42,357 nt of DNA. It comes from Prevotella sp. (GTDB lineage: Bacteria > Bacteroidota > Bacteroidia > Bacteroidales > Bacteroidaceae). The notes beneath the pieces are model-generated. The model had not been told where the DNA came from. It saw only the letters and a list, made by a program, of their open reading frames with translations, and made no database searches. A program made the position numbers and the translations under genes. The DNA is taken from positions 1 to 42,357 of the forward strand of contig JALEVZ010000079.1 in the NCBI GenBank assembly GCA_022788105.1, read 5' to 3'. Below are positions 17,042-26,529 of the stretch, piece by piece. Every line of letters begins with the position of its first letter. Within the stretch, counting starts at the first letter, position 1.

Positions 17042-18547
17042 TTACGCACATTTCTTTTTCCAACGGGCAAACCACACTATCGCCACCACCAGCACGCAAA
17101 GGCCCAACACATAGCCCGTCACGCCCTGCAAACCTAAGGCTTGACCAGACACAAAGACGAACGTAGCACACACAGTTGTCATCAAGAAAGCTGGCAGGAG
17201 CGTGATGATGTAGTTCTTTTTTTGCTCAACAAGATAGACCGTCAGCGTCCACAAGGTGAACACACTGAGCGTCTGGTTTGCCCATCCGAAATACTGCCAT
17301 ATAATATTGAAACCGTCAGGACTCCTCATCTGCCACACAAGCAGCAGTATGGCGGCAGCGAACATAGGAATGCACACATACATGCGACGACGTATGCTGT
17401 GCTGCTCAAGGCCGAGGGCATCAGCCACAATGAGGCGCGCGCTGCGGAACGCGGTGTCGCCACTGGTGATGGGGGCTGCCACAACGCCAAGCAGTGCCAG
17501 CACACCACCAAACACGCCGAGCCATCCAGAGCATACGAAGTTCACCACGCTCGGTGCAGTAAAGAACTGGACAAGCGTCTTTCCACCCGTGCTCTGTGCC
17601 ACGAACTCATCCACCACGTCGGCAGGCACCACCTCGCGCCATCCGCCATAGTAGAAGAAATACATCGAGACCGTCGCCCAGATGAGTGCTACAAGGCCCT
17701 CGGTTATCATGGCTCCGTAGAAGATGCGGCGACCCTGACGCTCATTTTTCATGCAGCGTGCCATGAGTGGACTTTGTGTAGCATGAAATCCGCTGATGGC
17801 GCCACAGGCGATGGTGAGGAACAGACAGGGGAAGAGCGGATTTTTAGACATGTAGCTGTCGGCGCCGAGCAATGCTGCCGTCGAGTCGGGGTTGTACGTC
17901 TTGAGGTCGCTCCACAGCTCGGGCAGCGCCGGCATCTTAGCATATAGTCCCACCATTAGCGCCACCGCCATGAACAGCAGCGAGAAGGCGAACAGCGGAT
18001 ACACCTTGCCTATAATCTTGTCGATGGGCAACATGGTGGCTATGATGTAGTAAATAAAAATCACTATGACCCACATAAACTCCGACCCCCACATGCCATG
18101 CAGTATGATGGCAGGGCTATAGACAAACACCACGCCCACCATCATGAGCAGCAACACGGTGAAGACGAGCGCCACCTTGCGTGTGTGGCGACCGAGATAT
18201 TTGCCCACAAGCTCGGGCAGGCTGGCGCCGCCGTTGCGCACAGAGAGCATGCCGCTGAGATAGTCGTGTACGGCTCCAGCAAACACGCAGCCCAACACTA
18301 TCCACAGATAGGCTACAGGGCCATACCACGCGCCCATGATTGCGCCGAAGATGGGACCTGTGCCAGCAATGTTCAAGAACTGAATCATGAAGATTTTCCA
18401 ACCGGGCAACGCCACATAATCCATGCCGTCAGTCATGGAAATGGCTGGCGTGGGACGGTCGTCAGGACCGAACACGCGTTCCACAAACTTGCCGTAGACC
18501 ATATAGCCTACTACTAACGCTATCAAACTTAGTGTAAAAGAAATCAT
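17042..18547 (-). CDS. cstA: CstA-family transporter (carbon starvation protein)
   Basis: An inner-membrane transporter of the CstA family, whose characterised members import peptides or pyruvate. The 501-residue protein is rich in membrane segments and has the family patterns FLNIAGTGPIFGAIMGAWYGP, VHDYLSGMLSVRNGGASLPELVGKYLG and ISGFHATQSPLMARCMKNE. It is clearly shorter than the roughly 700-residue enterobacterial CstA and corresponds to the shorter form of the family. It has no obvious operon partner and is followed by an AT-rich gap before the OMP gene. A sensor pair such as BtsS/BtsR is not seen nearby. Confidence 0.9.
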   Translation of the reverse strand: MISFTLSLIALVVGYMVYGKFVERVFGPDDRPTPAISMTDGMDYVALPGWKIFMIQFLNIAGTGPIFGAIMGAWYGPVAYLWIVLGCVFAGAVHDYLSGMLSVRNGGASLPELVGKYLGRHTRKVALVFTVLLLMMVGVVFVYSPAIILHGMWGSEFMWVIVIFIYYIIATMLPIDKIIGKVYPLFAFSLLFMAVALMVGLYAKMPALPELWSDLKTYNPDSTAALLGADSYMSKNPLFPCLFLTIACGAISGFHATQSPLMARCMKNERQGRRIFYGAMITEGLVALIWATVSMYFFYYGGWREVVPADVVDEFVAQSTGGKTLVQFFTAPSVVNFVCSGWLGVFGGVLALLGVVAAPITSGDTAFRSARLIVADALGLEQHSIRRRMYVCIPMFAAAILLLVWQMRSPDGFNIIWQYFGWANQTLSVFTLWTLTVYLVEQKKNYIITLLPAFLMTTVCATFVFVSGQALGLQGVTGYVLGLCVLVVAIVWFARWKKKCA

Positions 18548-18692
18548 TGTATCTTAAGTTTTTAACTATCTCTTACTATGTCTGCCGACGCCGCAGCCCC
18601 ACTGTGAGCGACAGACCACACCACTCCCAAGACGAAAGCCATGCCGCTTACACAGCTGCGCAGCGCCACAAGGTTTTGTCGTTGTTGCCTAA
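18548..18692. other. Upstream region of cstA
   Basis: No gene is seen. No good match to TTG-N19-TAnnTTTG was found on the minus strand directly before cstA, so its promoter is undefined. Confidence 0.4.
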
Positions 18693-18813
18693 TGACAAAA
18701 TGATAGTGCCCTTTTGGGCTTGTCACTACAGCCTAATGGCGACGTCACTACGGCCTAATGGCAACGCCACTACGGCCTAATGGGAACGCCGAATGGTTCT
18801 TAACATACGTTAA
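18693..18813 (+). repeat. Modular intergenic repeat, copy 2
   Basis: The left block TGACAAAATGATAGTGCCC starts at 18693. Three contiguous 22-bp units follow at 18722-18743, 18744-18765 and 18766-18787, all in the same orientation with core CACTACRGCCTAATG. The right block has TTAAC-atac-GTTAA at 18800-18813. It lies between the divergent cstA and fucosidase genes. Here the units all point one way, whereas in copy 1 two of three are inverted. Confidence 0.8.
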
Positions 18814-19072
18814 CAACTGAAGTAAGATTTTCGCTCCGTTTTGTAGCAATGTGTCACTTATATTGCCAAAATGCCGACACTCTGCTTTTTTCATGAGTAA
18901 CACGAAGCATGGCGACGCCCTCATTTCAAACTGACGTACAAAAGTATATAATTAATTTCAAACACAACAACATCGTGCCTTTTTTATTTCAAAACATTAC
19001 ACACACGCAAAAAAGGCGCTTCCAACATGTCAAAAACAAGGACTCGGTAACGCCATTTCCATATTTTATGAT

Positions 19073-19080
19073 TACCTTTG
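19073..19080 (+). promoter_or_regulatory. Possible -7 promoter element for the fucosidase operon
   Basis: TACCTTTG matches the TAnnTTTG consensus about 190 bases before the fucosidase ATG. No TTG is seen at the right distance upstream. The TTTG part overlaps the first unit of the 22-bp array starting at 19076, so that array would lie in the 5' leader if this promoter is real. Confidence 0.4.
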
Positions 19081-19163
19081 CAACGAATGTGACCCTGCTT
19101 TGTAACAGAAACGACTCGCTTTTGTAACTGATGTGACCCTGCTTTGTAACAAGAGCAGCCCTT
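19076..19163 (+). repeat. 22-bp tandem array upstream of the fucosidase gene
   Basis: Four contiguous 22-bp units (19076, 19098, 19120, 19142) each begin CTTTGTAAC or a one- to two-base variant. The first and third units share ATGTGACCCTG at their ends; the second ends ACGACTCGC and the fourth AGCAGCCC. The sequence is unrelated to the modular repeat, but the period is the same. Confidence 0.7.
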
Positions 19164-19268
19164 CACCAGAGCCACATGCGGCCCTCACGCCGCCACCCCA
19201 CCAGACCCAAAACGTAATAAAAACAAAAACCACAACAGACAACAACTTAACTGAAACAACTGAGACTT

Positions 19269-20663
19269 ATGAGAATGAGAAGCATCATCGCCGTGCTGGC
19301 ACTGCTGTCGGCATGCACCATCGGCAAGGCACAGACCAAGAGTATGCACCAACTGCAACAAGAGTTTGTAGACCTGCGTTTCGGAATGTTCATACATTTC
19401 AACATGCCCACATTCCACGATGCAGACTGGCCAGACCCACAGGCGCCAGCATCTGACTTCAACCCCAAGCGCCTCGACTGTAACCAGTGGGCAGAAGCGG
19501 CAAAGTCGGCAGGCATGACATACGGATGTCTCACTACAAAACACCACAGCGGATTCTGCATCTGGGACACGAAGACTACCGACTACAACGTGATGAACTC
19601 GCCGCTGAAGCGCGACGTGGTGCGCGAATATGTAGACGCGTTCCGCAAGGCAGGACTCAAGACCATGCTCTACTACTCCATTCTCGACATACACCACGAG
19701 CTGCGCCCACACAAAATCGTGCCTAAACACATCGACATGGTGAAGCAACAGCTCACCGAACTGCTCACCAACTACGGCGAGATAACGGCACTCATCATCG
19801 ACGGATGGGACGCACCGTGGAGCCGCATATCATACACCGACATACCGTTTGAAGACATCTACCGACTCGTAAAGGCGCTGCAGCCTAACTGTCTCGTCAT
19901 GGATCTCAACGCCGCCAAATATCCGCGTGAGGCGCTGTTCTATACAGACATAAAGTCGTATGAGCAGGGTGCAGGACAAAAGATATCGACAAGCGAAAAC
20001 GAACTGCCCGCCCTCGCCTGTCTGCCGCTGCAGGAGAACTGGTTCTGGAAGCCCAAGTTCCCCACCGACAAGATGAAGCCGGCAAAGGAAATGGTGAATG
20101 ACAACATCGCCCCCTACGGCTTAGCACACTGCAACTTCATCTTAAACGTGGCACCAAACCGCGACGGTCTGATGGACGACAACGCTCTTAAAGAATTAAA
20201 AGAGATAGGAAAACTCTACACAAAGCGCGGCCACGTGGCTGACGTGAAGGCTGCCGAGGCGCCCATCATATCGCGCAACATAGCAAAGGCGCAGCCATCG
20301 ACAAGCTCATACAGCGACGACTACAACATCATGGACTTCGCCAACGACGACAATTTCAAGACCTGCTGGACCTCAAGTCCTACGGTTCAGACGCCGTGGT
20401 ACGCCGTTGAGCTGGGACATGAACAGCCATTCAACATGGTGGTAATCACCGACCGCGACAACGACCGCCTGCAAAACTACGTCATAGAATACCGCGCGAA
20501 CGGAACATGGCACAAGGCCTTCGAAGGCAACGCTCCCTCGGCAAGCCGCGTGAAGATACACCGCTTCGACACCGTATGGGGCGACGCCGTGAGACTGACA
20601 GTCAACAGTTCAAAGCGTCTCACCTCAATAGCCGAGTTCGGAGTGTTCAACGAGAAGAGATAA
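19269..20663 (+). CDS. Alpha-L-fucosidase, GH29, with C-terminal carbohydrate-binding domain
   Basis: Exported retaining alpha-L-fucosidase that removes terminal fucose from glycans such as mucin or plant polymers; 464 residues. The catalytic barrel (about 25-320) has FGMFIHFNM (38-46), TTKHHSGFCIWDTK (89-102, conserved His pair) and IIDGWDAPW (176-184), where D178 is the probable nucleophile; the acid/base residue is not assigned. The C-terminal ~135 residues (DDNFKTCWTSSPTVQTPWYAVELG...RLTVNSSKRLTSIAEFGVF) form an F5/8 type C domain that can bind sugars. The N-terminus is ambiguous: LLSAC (12-16) fits a lipobox, while GKAQT suits ordinary signal peptidase. A GHL10-type gene follows after 25 bases, so they form an operon. 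Confidence 0.92.
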   Translation: MRMRSIIAVLALLSACTIGKAQTKSMHQLQQEFVDLRFGMFIHFNMPTFHDADWPDPQAPASDFNPKRLDCNQWAEAAKSAGMTYGCLTTKHHSGFCIWDTKTTDYNVMNSPLKRDVVREYVDAFRKAGLKTMLYYSILDIHHELRPHKIVPKHIDMVKQQLTELLTNYGEITALIIDGWDAPWSRISYTDIPFEDIYRLVKALQPNCLVMDLNAAKYPREALFYTDIKSYEQGAGQKISTSENELPALACLPLQENWFWKPKFPTDKMKPAKEMVNDNIAPYGLAHCNFILNVAPNRDGLMDDNALKELKEIGKLYTKRGHVADVKAAEAPIISRNIAKAQPSTSSYSDDYNIMDFANDDNFKTCWTSSPTVQTPWYAVELGHEQPFNMVVITDRDNDRLQNYVIEYRANGTWHKAFEGNAPSASRVKIHRFDTVWGDAVRLTVNSSKRLTSIAEFGVFNEKR

Positions 20664-20688
20664 CACGGCATAAAACACCGTCAGCATA

Positions 20689-22500
20689 ATGCACAACAAC
20701 ACACAACGACACATCAACATCACTCTCAAGACCTGCCTCTGCCGCATAGCCTTTACCGCTATGCTGGCTCTGTCAGCAGGACAACACACCGCTACAGCAC
20801 AACACGCCACCCTGCCTTGTGAGTCGGCAACACCGAAACACGAGGTAAGGGCGGTGTGGCTCACAACCATTGGCGGCATAGACTGGCCACACTGCTACGC
20901 ACAGTCGACACGCTCCATCAAGCGACAGAAGCAAGAGTTGCGCGACATACTGGACAAACTGCAACGTGCTGGCATCAACACGGTGCTGCTGCAAACACGC
21001 ATACGCGCCACCACCATATATCCCTCACAGTTAGAACCGTGGGACGGATGTCTCTCTGGCGCGCCAGGCAAGAGTCCGGGATATGACGCTCTGCAGTTTG
21101 CCATAGGCGAATGTCACCGCCGTGGCATGGAGCTGCACGCATGGGTGGTGGCTATACCCGTCGGCAAGTGGGACGCACTGGGCTGCCGCACATTACGTCG
21201 ACGCTACCCCAAGCTCATACGCAAGATTGGACCCGACGGTTTTATGGACCCCGAGAAGCAAGGCACCGCCGACCATATAGCCAAGATGTGTGCCGAGATA
21301 ACACGTCGCTACGACATCGACGGCATACATCTCGACTACATACGCTATCCCGAGACATGGAACATAAAGGTCAGCCGTGCCGAGGGCAGACGTCATATCA
21401 CCAACATAGTGAGAGCCGTGTCTGCGAAGGTGAAGGCTCTTAAGCCGTGGGTCAAGATGAGTTGTTCACCCATAGGCAAGTCCGACGACCTGTCACGCTA
21501 TTGCAGTAACGGCTGGAACGCCTATACCAGGGTGTGCCAGGATGCACAGGGATGGTTGCGCGACGGACTGATGGACGAGTTGTTCCCCATGATGTATTTT
21601 CGCGACAACCATTTCTACCCCTTCGCCATCGACTGGGCAGAGCAGAGCCACGGCCGCATCATAGCACCGGGCCTCGGCATCTACTTCATGTCACCACGTG
21701 AGAAGGACTGGCCCCTGACAGACATAACACGCGAGATGGAGGTGCTGCGGCGCTACGGTATGGGGCACGCCTACTTCCGCTCCAAGTTCTTCACCGACAA
21801 CACAAAGGGCATATACGACTTCGCAAAACGCTTCAACCGCACGCCCGCCCTCGTGCCGCCAATGACATGGGAGCGCGCCACGAAGCCAGCAACACCGACC
21901 GCTCTCGTCATAACACCTATGGGAAGACACGCCAGTAACGGGCTCACGACAAGCCGACTGACATGGACTCCTGCCGACCGCGACACCGTGATGACACGCT
22001 ACAACGTGTATTCTTCACGCGTCTATCCTGTCGACACAGAACAGGCGGAGAACCTCATCGCCACACGTCTGCAACGCTGGCAGCTCGTCATACCTACCGA
22101 CTCGGCACGCTACTACGCCGTAACAGCCACCGACCGCTATGGCAACGAGAGTGCGCCGCTACAGCAGGAGGGCGTCACCCCGACTCCAAGCAATCAGCCA
22201 TACGGCGCTACGGCATCCTTCACAGCCCTCGTCTCACACCACTTCCCTGCCCTCGTCTCACGTCCCATGCTGCCCTGCGACAACCACACCGTGACGCTTC
22301 CGTCAAAAGGTTCGGTGCTCGACGCGCAGTTTGTGACTATCGAAAACATGTACGGGAGAATAGTTGCGACACGTCCATACAGCAGTGTCAGCATCGACAT
22401 AAAGGCCCTTCCCGATGGCGTCTACATCGTGCGCTCACTCGGAAGAAAAGGCGTCACACACCGATTAGGTTGGTTTCTTAAAAAGCCGACACTGTACTGA
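20689..22500 (+). CDS. GHL10/DUF187 glycosyl-hydrolase-like protein with probable T9SS tail
   Basis: A 603-residue exported protein. After a signal peptide (to about TATAQ, 38) there is a barrel with the GHL10/DUF187 signatures EVRAVWLTTIGGIDWP (52-67), LRDILDKLQRAGINTVLLQTR (84-104), and YDIDGIHLDYIRYP (208-221), which carries conserved acidic residues. A fibronectin-III-like domain follows (about 400-495, KPATPTAL...YYAVTATDRYGNESAP), then a C-terminal segment ending LPDGVYIVRSLGRKGVTHRLGWFLKK, resembling a type IX secretion sorting domain. The substrate of this family is poorly known; activity on peptidoglycan or host glycans is possible. Pairing with a fucosidase suggests a joint role in glycan breakdown. 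Confidence 0.87.
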   Translation: MHNNTQRHINITLKTCLCRIAFTAMLALSAGQHTATAQHATLPCESATPKHEVRAVWLTTIGGIDWPHCYAQSTRSIKRQKQELRDILDKLQRAGINTVLLQTRIRATTIYPSQLEPWDGCLSGAPGKSPGYDALQFAIGECHRRGMELHAWVVAIPVGKWDALGCRTLRRRYPKLIRKIGPDGFMDPEKQGTADHIAKMCAEITRRYDIDGIHLDYIRYPETWNIKVSRAEGRRHITNIVRAVSAKVKALKPWVKMSCSPIGKSDDLSRYCSNGWNAYTRVCQDAQGWLRDGLMDELFPMMYFRDNHFYPFAIDWAEQSHGRIIAPGLGIYFMSPREKDWPLTDITREMEVLRRYGMGHAYFRSKFFTDNTKGIYDFAKRFNRTPALVPPMTWERATKPATPTALVITPMGRHASNGLTTSRLTWTPADRDTVMTRYNVYSSRVYPVDTEQAENLIATRLQRWQLVIPTDSARYYAVTATDRYGNESAPLQQEGVTPTPSNQPYGATASFTALVSHHFPALVSRPMLPCDNHTVTLPSKGSVLDAQFVTIENMYGRIVATRPYSSVSIDIKALPDGVYIVRSLGRKGVTHRLGWFLKKPTLY

Positions 22501-22919
22501 CACAGGCAAAAGGAGATATAGAAGAATAGCAACGGGACCATTGACGTAGTCTGACGGGAGGAACAAGAAGACCTAACAGACCTAATGTCACGACAAGCTC
22601 TTTACTGGCACAACATAATAAGCCTACGGAGGGCTTCGCATTACCCGTATTGTTTTTTACAATTTTTTCTTCGTTTTTTTAAAACGACATTACTCGCAAA
22701 TGCTGTAATTTTGCAGATGACAAACAAGAAAAGTCTACACCACAAACAAGAAAGACAAACAGCACTACATACACACCCCGACAACCCGACTTGACACATA
22801 GTAGTCTATCAAACGAACGCCCTCAAACCAATATTCAACACCACCGCCACACGGCAACTATCACGTGCTGTCGTGGCGGTGGGGGCAAACTACCTACATA
22901 TATATATTATAAGAACAAG
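22501..22919 (+). promoter_or_regulatory. Intergenic region with -7 promoter element for the porin
   Basis: TAATTTTG at 22706-22713 matches the Bacteroidota -7 consensus, giving a leader of about 200 bases before the porin ATG at 22920. The -33 element is not clear. A weak hairpin AAGCC/GGCTT near 22620 lies after the GHL10 gene and may contribute to termination. No protein gene is seen; a longer open frame into this region has no signal peptide at its start and is probably not used. Confidence 0.5.
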
Positions 22920-24176
22920 ATGAACAAATTATCATTAAAGCAAGCACTATTTATAATGGCAGCACTGCCTGTCAGCGCGATAGCGCAAGGCACTAACGAT
23001 GGACTCGGCGGCGGCGACGTAGACATAAAGTCGCTCTACGAGCTGGTGACGAAGCACGAACAGAAGAGCAAGGCGCTCAACATCTACATCAACTACGGCA
23101 CCAGCTACCAGACCACCCGCGACTCCCGCGAGGGCGAGTGGACCTCACGCCTCTACAATCGCGACCTCCGTCTGGAGATGGTAGGATGGCTCACCGACAA
23201 CATATACTACCGTTTCCGTCATCGACTGACCAAGTCTAACGCTGCAGAGAGCGAAGACAACTTCGCCAAAGCCACCGACTACATGATGGTAGGATGGAAG
23301 TTTAACGACCATTGGTCTATCCAGGGCGGCAAGAAATGCCAAGCACTCGGCTCGTTTGAGTTTGATGAAAACACGCTCTTCGTATATCAGTTTTCAGACA
23401 TTGAAAACTGCATTGAAAGTTCAAAGGCTGCCATCAACCTTGTCTACAACGCCACTCCCGACCAGCAGTTCTCTGCCGAGATAAGCAACACATACACTGG
23501 CAAGCTGAAAGACGAGTTCGGCGAAAACGCCAAAGTGACCACTGGCAAGGTCACGAGCAGCAGCGACGACGAGACAACGACGGTAGACACGCAGCTACTT
23601 GAGAAAGCCAACCACCCGCTATCCTACACCGCTGGCTGGAACGGCAAGTTCTTTGGTGGCAAGCTGCAGACCCGCTGGTCATACACGCTACGCACACTTG
23701 CCAAGCACAAATACAGCCGCATGGTGCGCCTCGGACAGAAGTTGAACCTCGACCACCTACACTGGTACATCGACTACAACATGACCTACGACGACCTCGA
23801 CAGAATGAGGATTGCATCGAAAGAAACCGTCAGCGTCATGGCACCACAGGAAACAAACCTCTACGTGGGCAAGGTGCGCTATCAAGGACTGGTCACCAAG
23901 CTGGAGGTAGACCTCGCACCCGACTGGAAATTCGAAGCTAAGGGCATGTACGAGACCGCCAGCATGACACAGTCGGAGCAGTACAAAAACTACCGCAAGG
24001 CGCTCGGCTACGTCGGCACATTAGAGTATTATCCTGCGCGCAAGCAGCAGCAGAACCTCCGTTTCTTCCTCTCCTACACTGGACGCAAATACGACTACAG
24101 CAAGCGCAGCATGCTGTCAGACTACCACACCGACCGCATAGAGCTGGGCATGCTCTACCGCATGAAACTGTTGTAA
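22920..24176 (+). CDS. Outer-membrane porin (OprO/P-like barrel)
   Basis: A 418-residue predicted porin. MNKLSLKQALFIMAALPVSAIAQ is a good signal peptide, a short linker with DIKSLYELVTKHEQKSK follows, then a barrel of alternating strands (ALNIYINYGTSYQTTRD, LRLEMVGWLTDNIYYRFRHRL, DYMMVGWKFNDHWSIQGGKK, and others) ending TDRIELGMLYRMKLL. The layout fits phosphate-selective-porin-like proteins of Bacteroidota, though the solute is unknown. The ATG at 22920 is chosen because upstream codons in the same frame do not form a signal sequence. It stands alone after the GHL10 gene with its own likely promoter. Confidence 0.82.
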   Translation: MNKLSLKQALFIMAALPVSAIAQGTNDGLGGGDVDIKSLYELVTKHEQKSKALNIYINYGTSYQTTRDSREGEWTSRLYNRDLRLEMVGWLTDNIYYRFRHRLTKSNAAESEDNFAKATDYMMVGWKFNDHWSIQGGKKCQALGSFEFDENTLFVYQFSDIENCIESSKAAINLVYNATPDQQFSAEISNTYTGKLKDEFGENAKVTTGKVTSSSDDETTTVDTQLLEKANHPLSYTAGWNGKFFGGKLQTRWSYTLRTLAKHKYSRMVRLGQKLNLDHLHWYIDYNMTYDDLDRMRIASKETVSVMAPQETNLYVGKVRYQGLVTKLEVDLAPDWKFEAKGMYETASMTQSEQYKNYRKALGYVGTLEYYPARKQQQNLRFFLSYTGRKYDYSKRSMLSDYHTDRIELGMLYRMKLL

Positions 24177-24210
24177 CGCTACAGACAGTTTGTTTTTTAC
24201 AAATTAACGT

Positions 24211-24545
24211 TCACTTTTTATAAAAAGTACACTCTGCATCGAATTCGGGCGCAACCGCCTTTATTTCTGCTCCGTCGCCAGACGTGACATCCAGCACACT
24301 GCACGGCAACAGCTCCACCTCCGTATGCCCTATCTCTAAGGAGATGCGCCCCTCCTTTACTAACAAGAGCCTTGTGAAAAGCGCATGCTCACTTGTCATA
24401 AGCGCAAAATTGCGCGCAGCGTCTTTTGCTTCGCTTACGGGCACAACATCGCTACCGCACACACAGAAAAGTGAGCGGCATAGGCACCGAATACATCCTT
24501 CAGGAAGTATTTGGCAGCAAACTCTTCCAGATTGTATATATTCAT
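24211..24545 (-). pseudogene. Truncated, frameshifted AraC-family regulator (N-terminal sensor domain)
   Basis: Two overlapping frames on the minus strand together read like the N-terminal sensor part of an AraC-type regulator. The first starts at ATG 24545 (MNIYNLEEFAAKYFLKDVFG) and stops at 24435; the second runs through 24462-24211 (GSDVVPVSEAKDAARNFALM...ISLEIGHTEVELLPCSVLDV). They join at a (GT)n run near 24458-24466, where a 2-base slip would restore the frame. No DNA-binding helix-turn-helix domain follows; the gene stops after FDAECTFYKK. A -7 element lies upstream (24644-24651). The family call is from the overall pattern and is moderate; a short expressed protein from the second frame alone is less likely. 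Confidence 0.55.
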
Positions 24546-24643
24546 TTTATATTGTCACGTCATGTCTTTGACGTCGTGTTTTACATGTTCGGTTTTTAGT
24601 TTTACTATGGTGATTTGTTCTATCCAAACGTTTGTTGGTTTTG

Positions 24644-24651
24644 CAAAAATA
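24644..24651 (-). promoter_or_regulatory. -7 element before the AraC remnant
   Basis: On the minus strand TATTTTTG matches TAnnTTTG, about 100 bases before the remnant's ATG at 24545. No TTG at the right spacing was seen. Its survival suggests the gene was lost recently or the fragment is still transcribed. Confidence 0.4.
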
Positions 24652-24717
24652 CAATTTTTCCACGAAACCGTCATCCTGTCATGCAAGAAATGACACAAAA
24701 GAGATTGAGAGAAAACA

Positions 24718-24767
24718 AAAAGAGACGACTCACAGACCTTTTTTATGGTCTGCAAGCCGTCTCTTTT
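24718..24767. terminator. Terminator after the B12 operon
   Basis: AAAAGAGACG-ACT-CA-CAGACC (24718-24738) pairs with GGTCTG-CA-AGC-CGTCTCTTTT (24747-24767), giving a stem of about 20 bp with small mismatches and A/T runs on both sides. It lies about 35 bases after the DUF4465 gene stop on the minus strand and probably works in both directions. Confidence 0.8.
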
Positions 24768-24801
24768 ATATATACGTTTCACGACGATTGTCGCACAACA
24801 G

Positions 24802-26529
24802 TTACTTCACCATCACCTTACGCACGGTGCCATCGCTCATGCGTATGATGTTCAGACCACGCTGCGGAGCAGAGAGGCGCTTGCCATCAATAGCAAATCG
24901 TGCTGCAGGAACTGTCTTGACGCTGACAGAAGGAGTAACAATAGCTGTAGGAGCACTGCCGTCATAGCAGCCGCCGAAGTCGTCGATACAGAAATAAGCA
25001 GGTGTATTCATACCCCAATCTCCTGTTCGTGTGCTTGAGAGCGCGAAGCTGACATTGGTGAGAGCGCCCATAGTGCTGAGGTCTACCCATGTCCAGTCTG
25101 AGATGTAATAGTGGTCGGCATCGTTTGCCGAGCGGTAGTCGGCAAGGTAAACATCCTTCGACGTCTTCGTGCCGTCAGTCTTTGTACCCGTGATAGTGAG
25201 CTTGAACCAGTCGCCGGTAGCAAACGCGGCGCCAGAGTAAGGGTCGCCGTTGAGCACAGAGTTGAGAGCGTAGGCGGCGTTGTTGAGGTAGAATCCGCTC
25301 ACCACAGCGCCCTCGCTGCCTGCCTCCACGTCAACAGAGCAGTTGCCATAGACGTATGCCACGGCGTAGTTAGCAGAGTTATGACCGCCACCCTTAGCGT
25401 TCTTGTACTGGTCGTCAAGTCCTGCATAAGTGTTGTCGGTGTGGTTGGCAATGGCAAATCCGCCCCATGAGTCGTAGCCATCGAAGTTTGTATATGACGC
25501 ATTGAACTTGAACAGACCGCTCTCGAAGCTGCCGTTGTAGGGCTTATTGTTCTCCGGATTTTCGGGCTTAAAAATGACATGGCCCTCTGTCGGCACTGCG
25601 ATGTCTTCAAATGTAGCAACAGTTGCTGCCGCCTCCTGGGCGTCGATCGAAGCCTCAAGGTGCAAATCCTCAGCACCAGTCACCTCTGTAGATGTCTCGC
25701 CGAGCCATCCTGCCATCTGATTTTCGGCACTATAGACGCGCACAAAGTCGATGGCATCGAGCACAACGGGATTGCGGTCGGCATCCACCGCCCATGCTAT
25801 GTCGAAGCTATTGCCTTCGATATCGCTGTTGGGCAGGTTGTCCACATATCCGTAACGGAAAGAGCTAAGCTCCCAATAGCCTGTAGAACTTGACTGCACA
25901 GCATTTTTGGGCAGCAGCGTACCCTTGAATGTGAGCGGACTTTCAAGCCACAGAGGGAAATACTCCTGGGTGTGAAACGAGTTACGCTCCACCACGCCGC
26001 TGTTGTCTTTATTATCGGTCCATGGCACGTTCTGCATCGCATCTTTGGTGTAAGTAATCTCGTAGTTGTACACCACATTGGCAGCATCGTCTACATCTGC
26101 GCTTCCCGACAGCTCATACCACGGGTCGTTAGGCAATCCGTCACCATTGAGGTCTTTCGACACCATCACTATGCCGGGCTCGGCACCGTTAGCCATTGCG
26201 TTGCCCTTGATGTAGAAGTCCTTCTGTCCTTCGACGTTGGCGATGCTGTGATCGAAGTGGAATGTAACATATCCACCATAGGCACCGAGACATACCATGC
26301 CCCCTTTGTTGTTTGCCAATGCTGCCGTACATTTGGCAACCATGACTGCAGCATTATCGCCATCCTCATACTTTGGCATTGTGTTGATGAACTGGCCGGG
26401 AGCCGGAACATATTCGTCCACCGCGGCAATGTACTTTTTGTAACCTTTGTACTCTTCCGTTCCCAACTGCTGAGCACTGACCACAACAGCCGTCGAAAGG
26501 CACAAAAGCGAAAGTAAAACTTTTCTCAT
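24802..26529 (-). CDS. DUF4465-type surface protein of the B12 locus, probable T9SS cargo
   Basis: A 575-residue exported protein, last gene of the riboswitch-controlled operon. It has a signal peptide (RKVLLSLLCLSTAVVVSAQ), an N-terminal domain with GGMVCLGAYGGYVTFHFDHSI and EPGIVMVSKDLNGDGLPNDPWYELSGS (about 70-170), and a C-terminal half with the DUF4465 pattern (FNASYTNFDGYDSWGGFAIANHTD...GGGHNSANYAVAYVYG, about 340-410, continuing to ACYFCIDD-like AYFCIDDFGG). The end, RGLNIIRMSDGTVRKVMVK, looks like a T9SS sorting tail of the Prevotella kind. Proteins of this layout recur in Bacteroidota B12 loci, and a direct B12-binding role at the surface is plausible, but I cannot show it from sequence. 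Confidence 0.8.
   Translation of the reverse strand: MRKVLLSLLCLSTAVVVSAQQLGTEEYKGYKKYIAAVDEYVPAPGQFINTMPKYEDGDNAAVMVAKCTAALANNKGGMVCLGAYGGYVTFHFDHSIANVEGQKDFYIKGNAMANGAEPGIVMVSKDLNGDGLPNDPWYELSGSADVDDAANVVYNYEITYTKDAMQNVPWTDNKDNSGVVERNSFHTQEYFPLWLESPLTFKGTLLPKNAVQSSSTGYWELSSFRYGYVDNLPNSDIEGNSFDIAWAVDADRNPVVLDAIDFVRVYSAENQMAGWLGETSTEVTGAEDLHLEASIDAQEAAATVATFEDIAVPTEGHVIFKPENPENNKPYNGSFESGLFKFNASYTNFDGYDSWGGFAIANHTDNTYAGLDDQYKNAKGGGHNSANYAVAYVYGNCSVDVEAGSEGAVVSGFYLNNAAYALNSVLNGDPYSGAAFATGDWFKLTITGTKTDGTKTSKDVYLADYRSANDADHYYISDWTWVDLSTMGALTNVSFALSSTRTGDWGMNTPAYFCIDDFGGCYDGSAPTAIVTPSVSVKTVPAARFAIDGKRLSAPQRGLNIIRMSDGTVRKVMVK

Noticed and set aside
22791..22919. Upstream extension of the porin reading frame
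   Set aside because: Codons before 22920 encode a His/Thr-rich stretch without signal-peptide character, while the ATG at 22920 starts a clean signal peptide.
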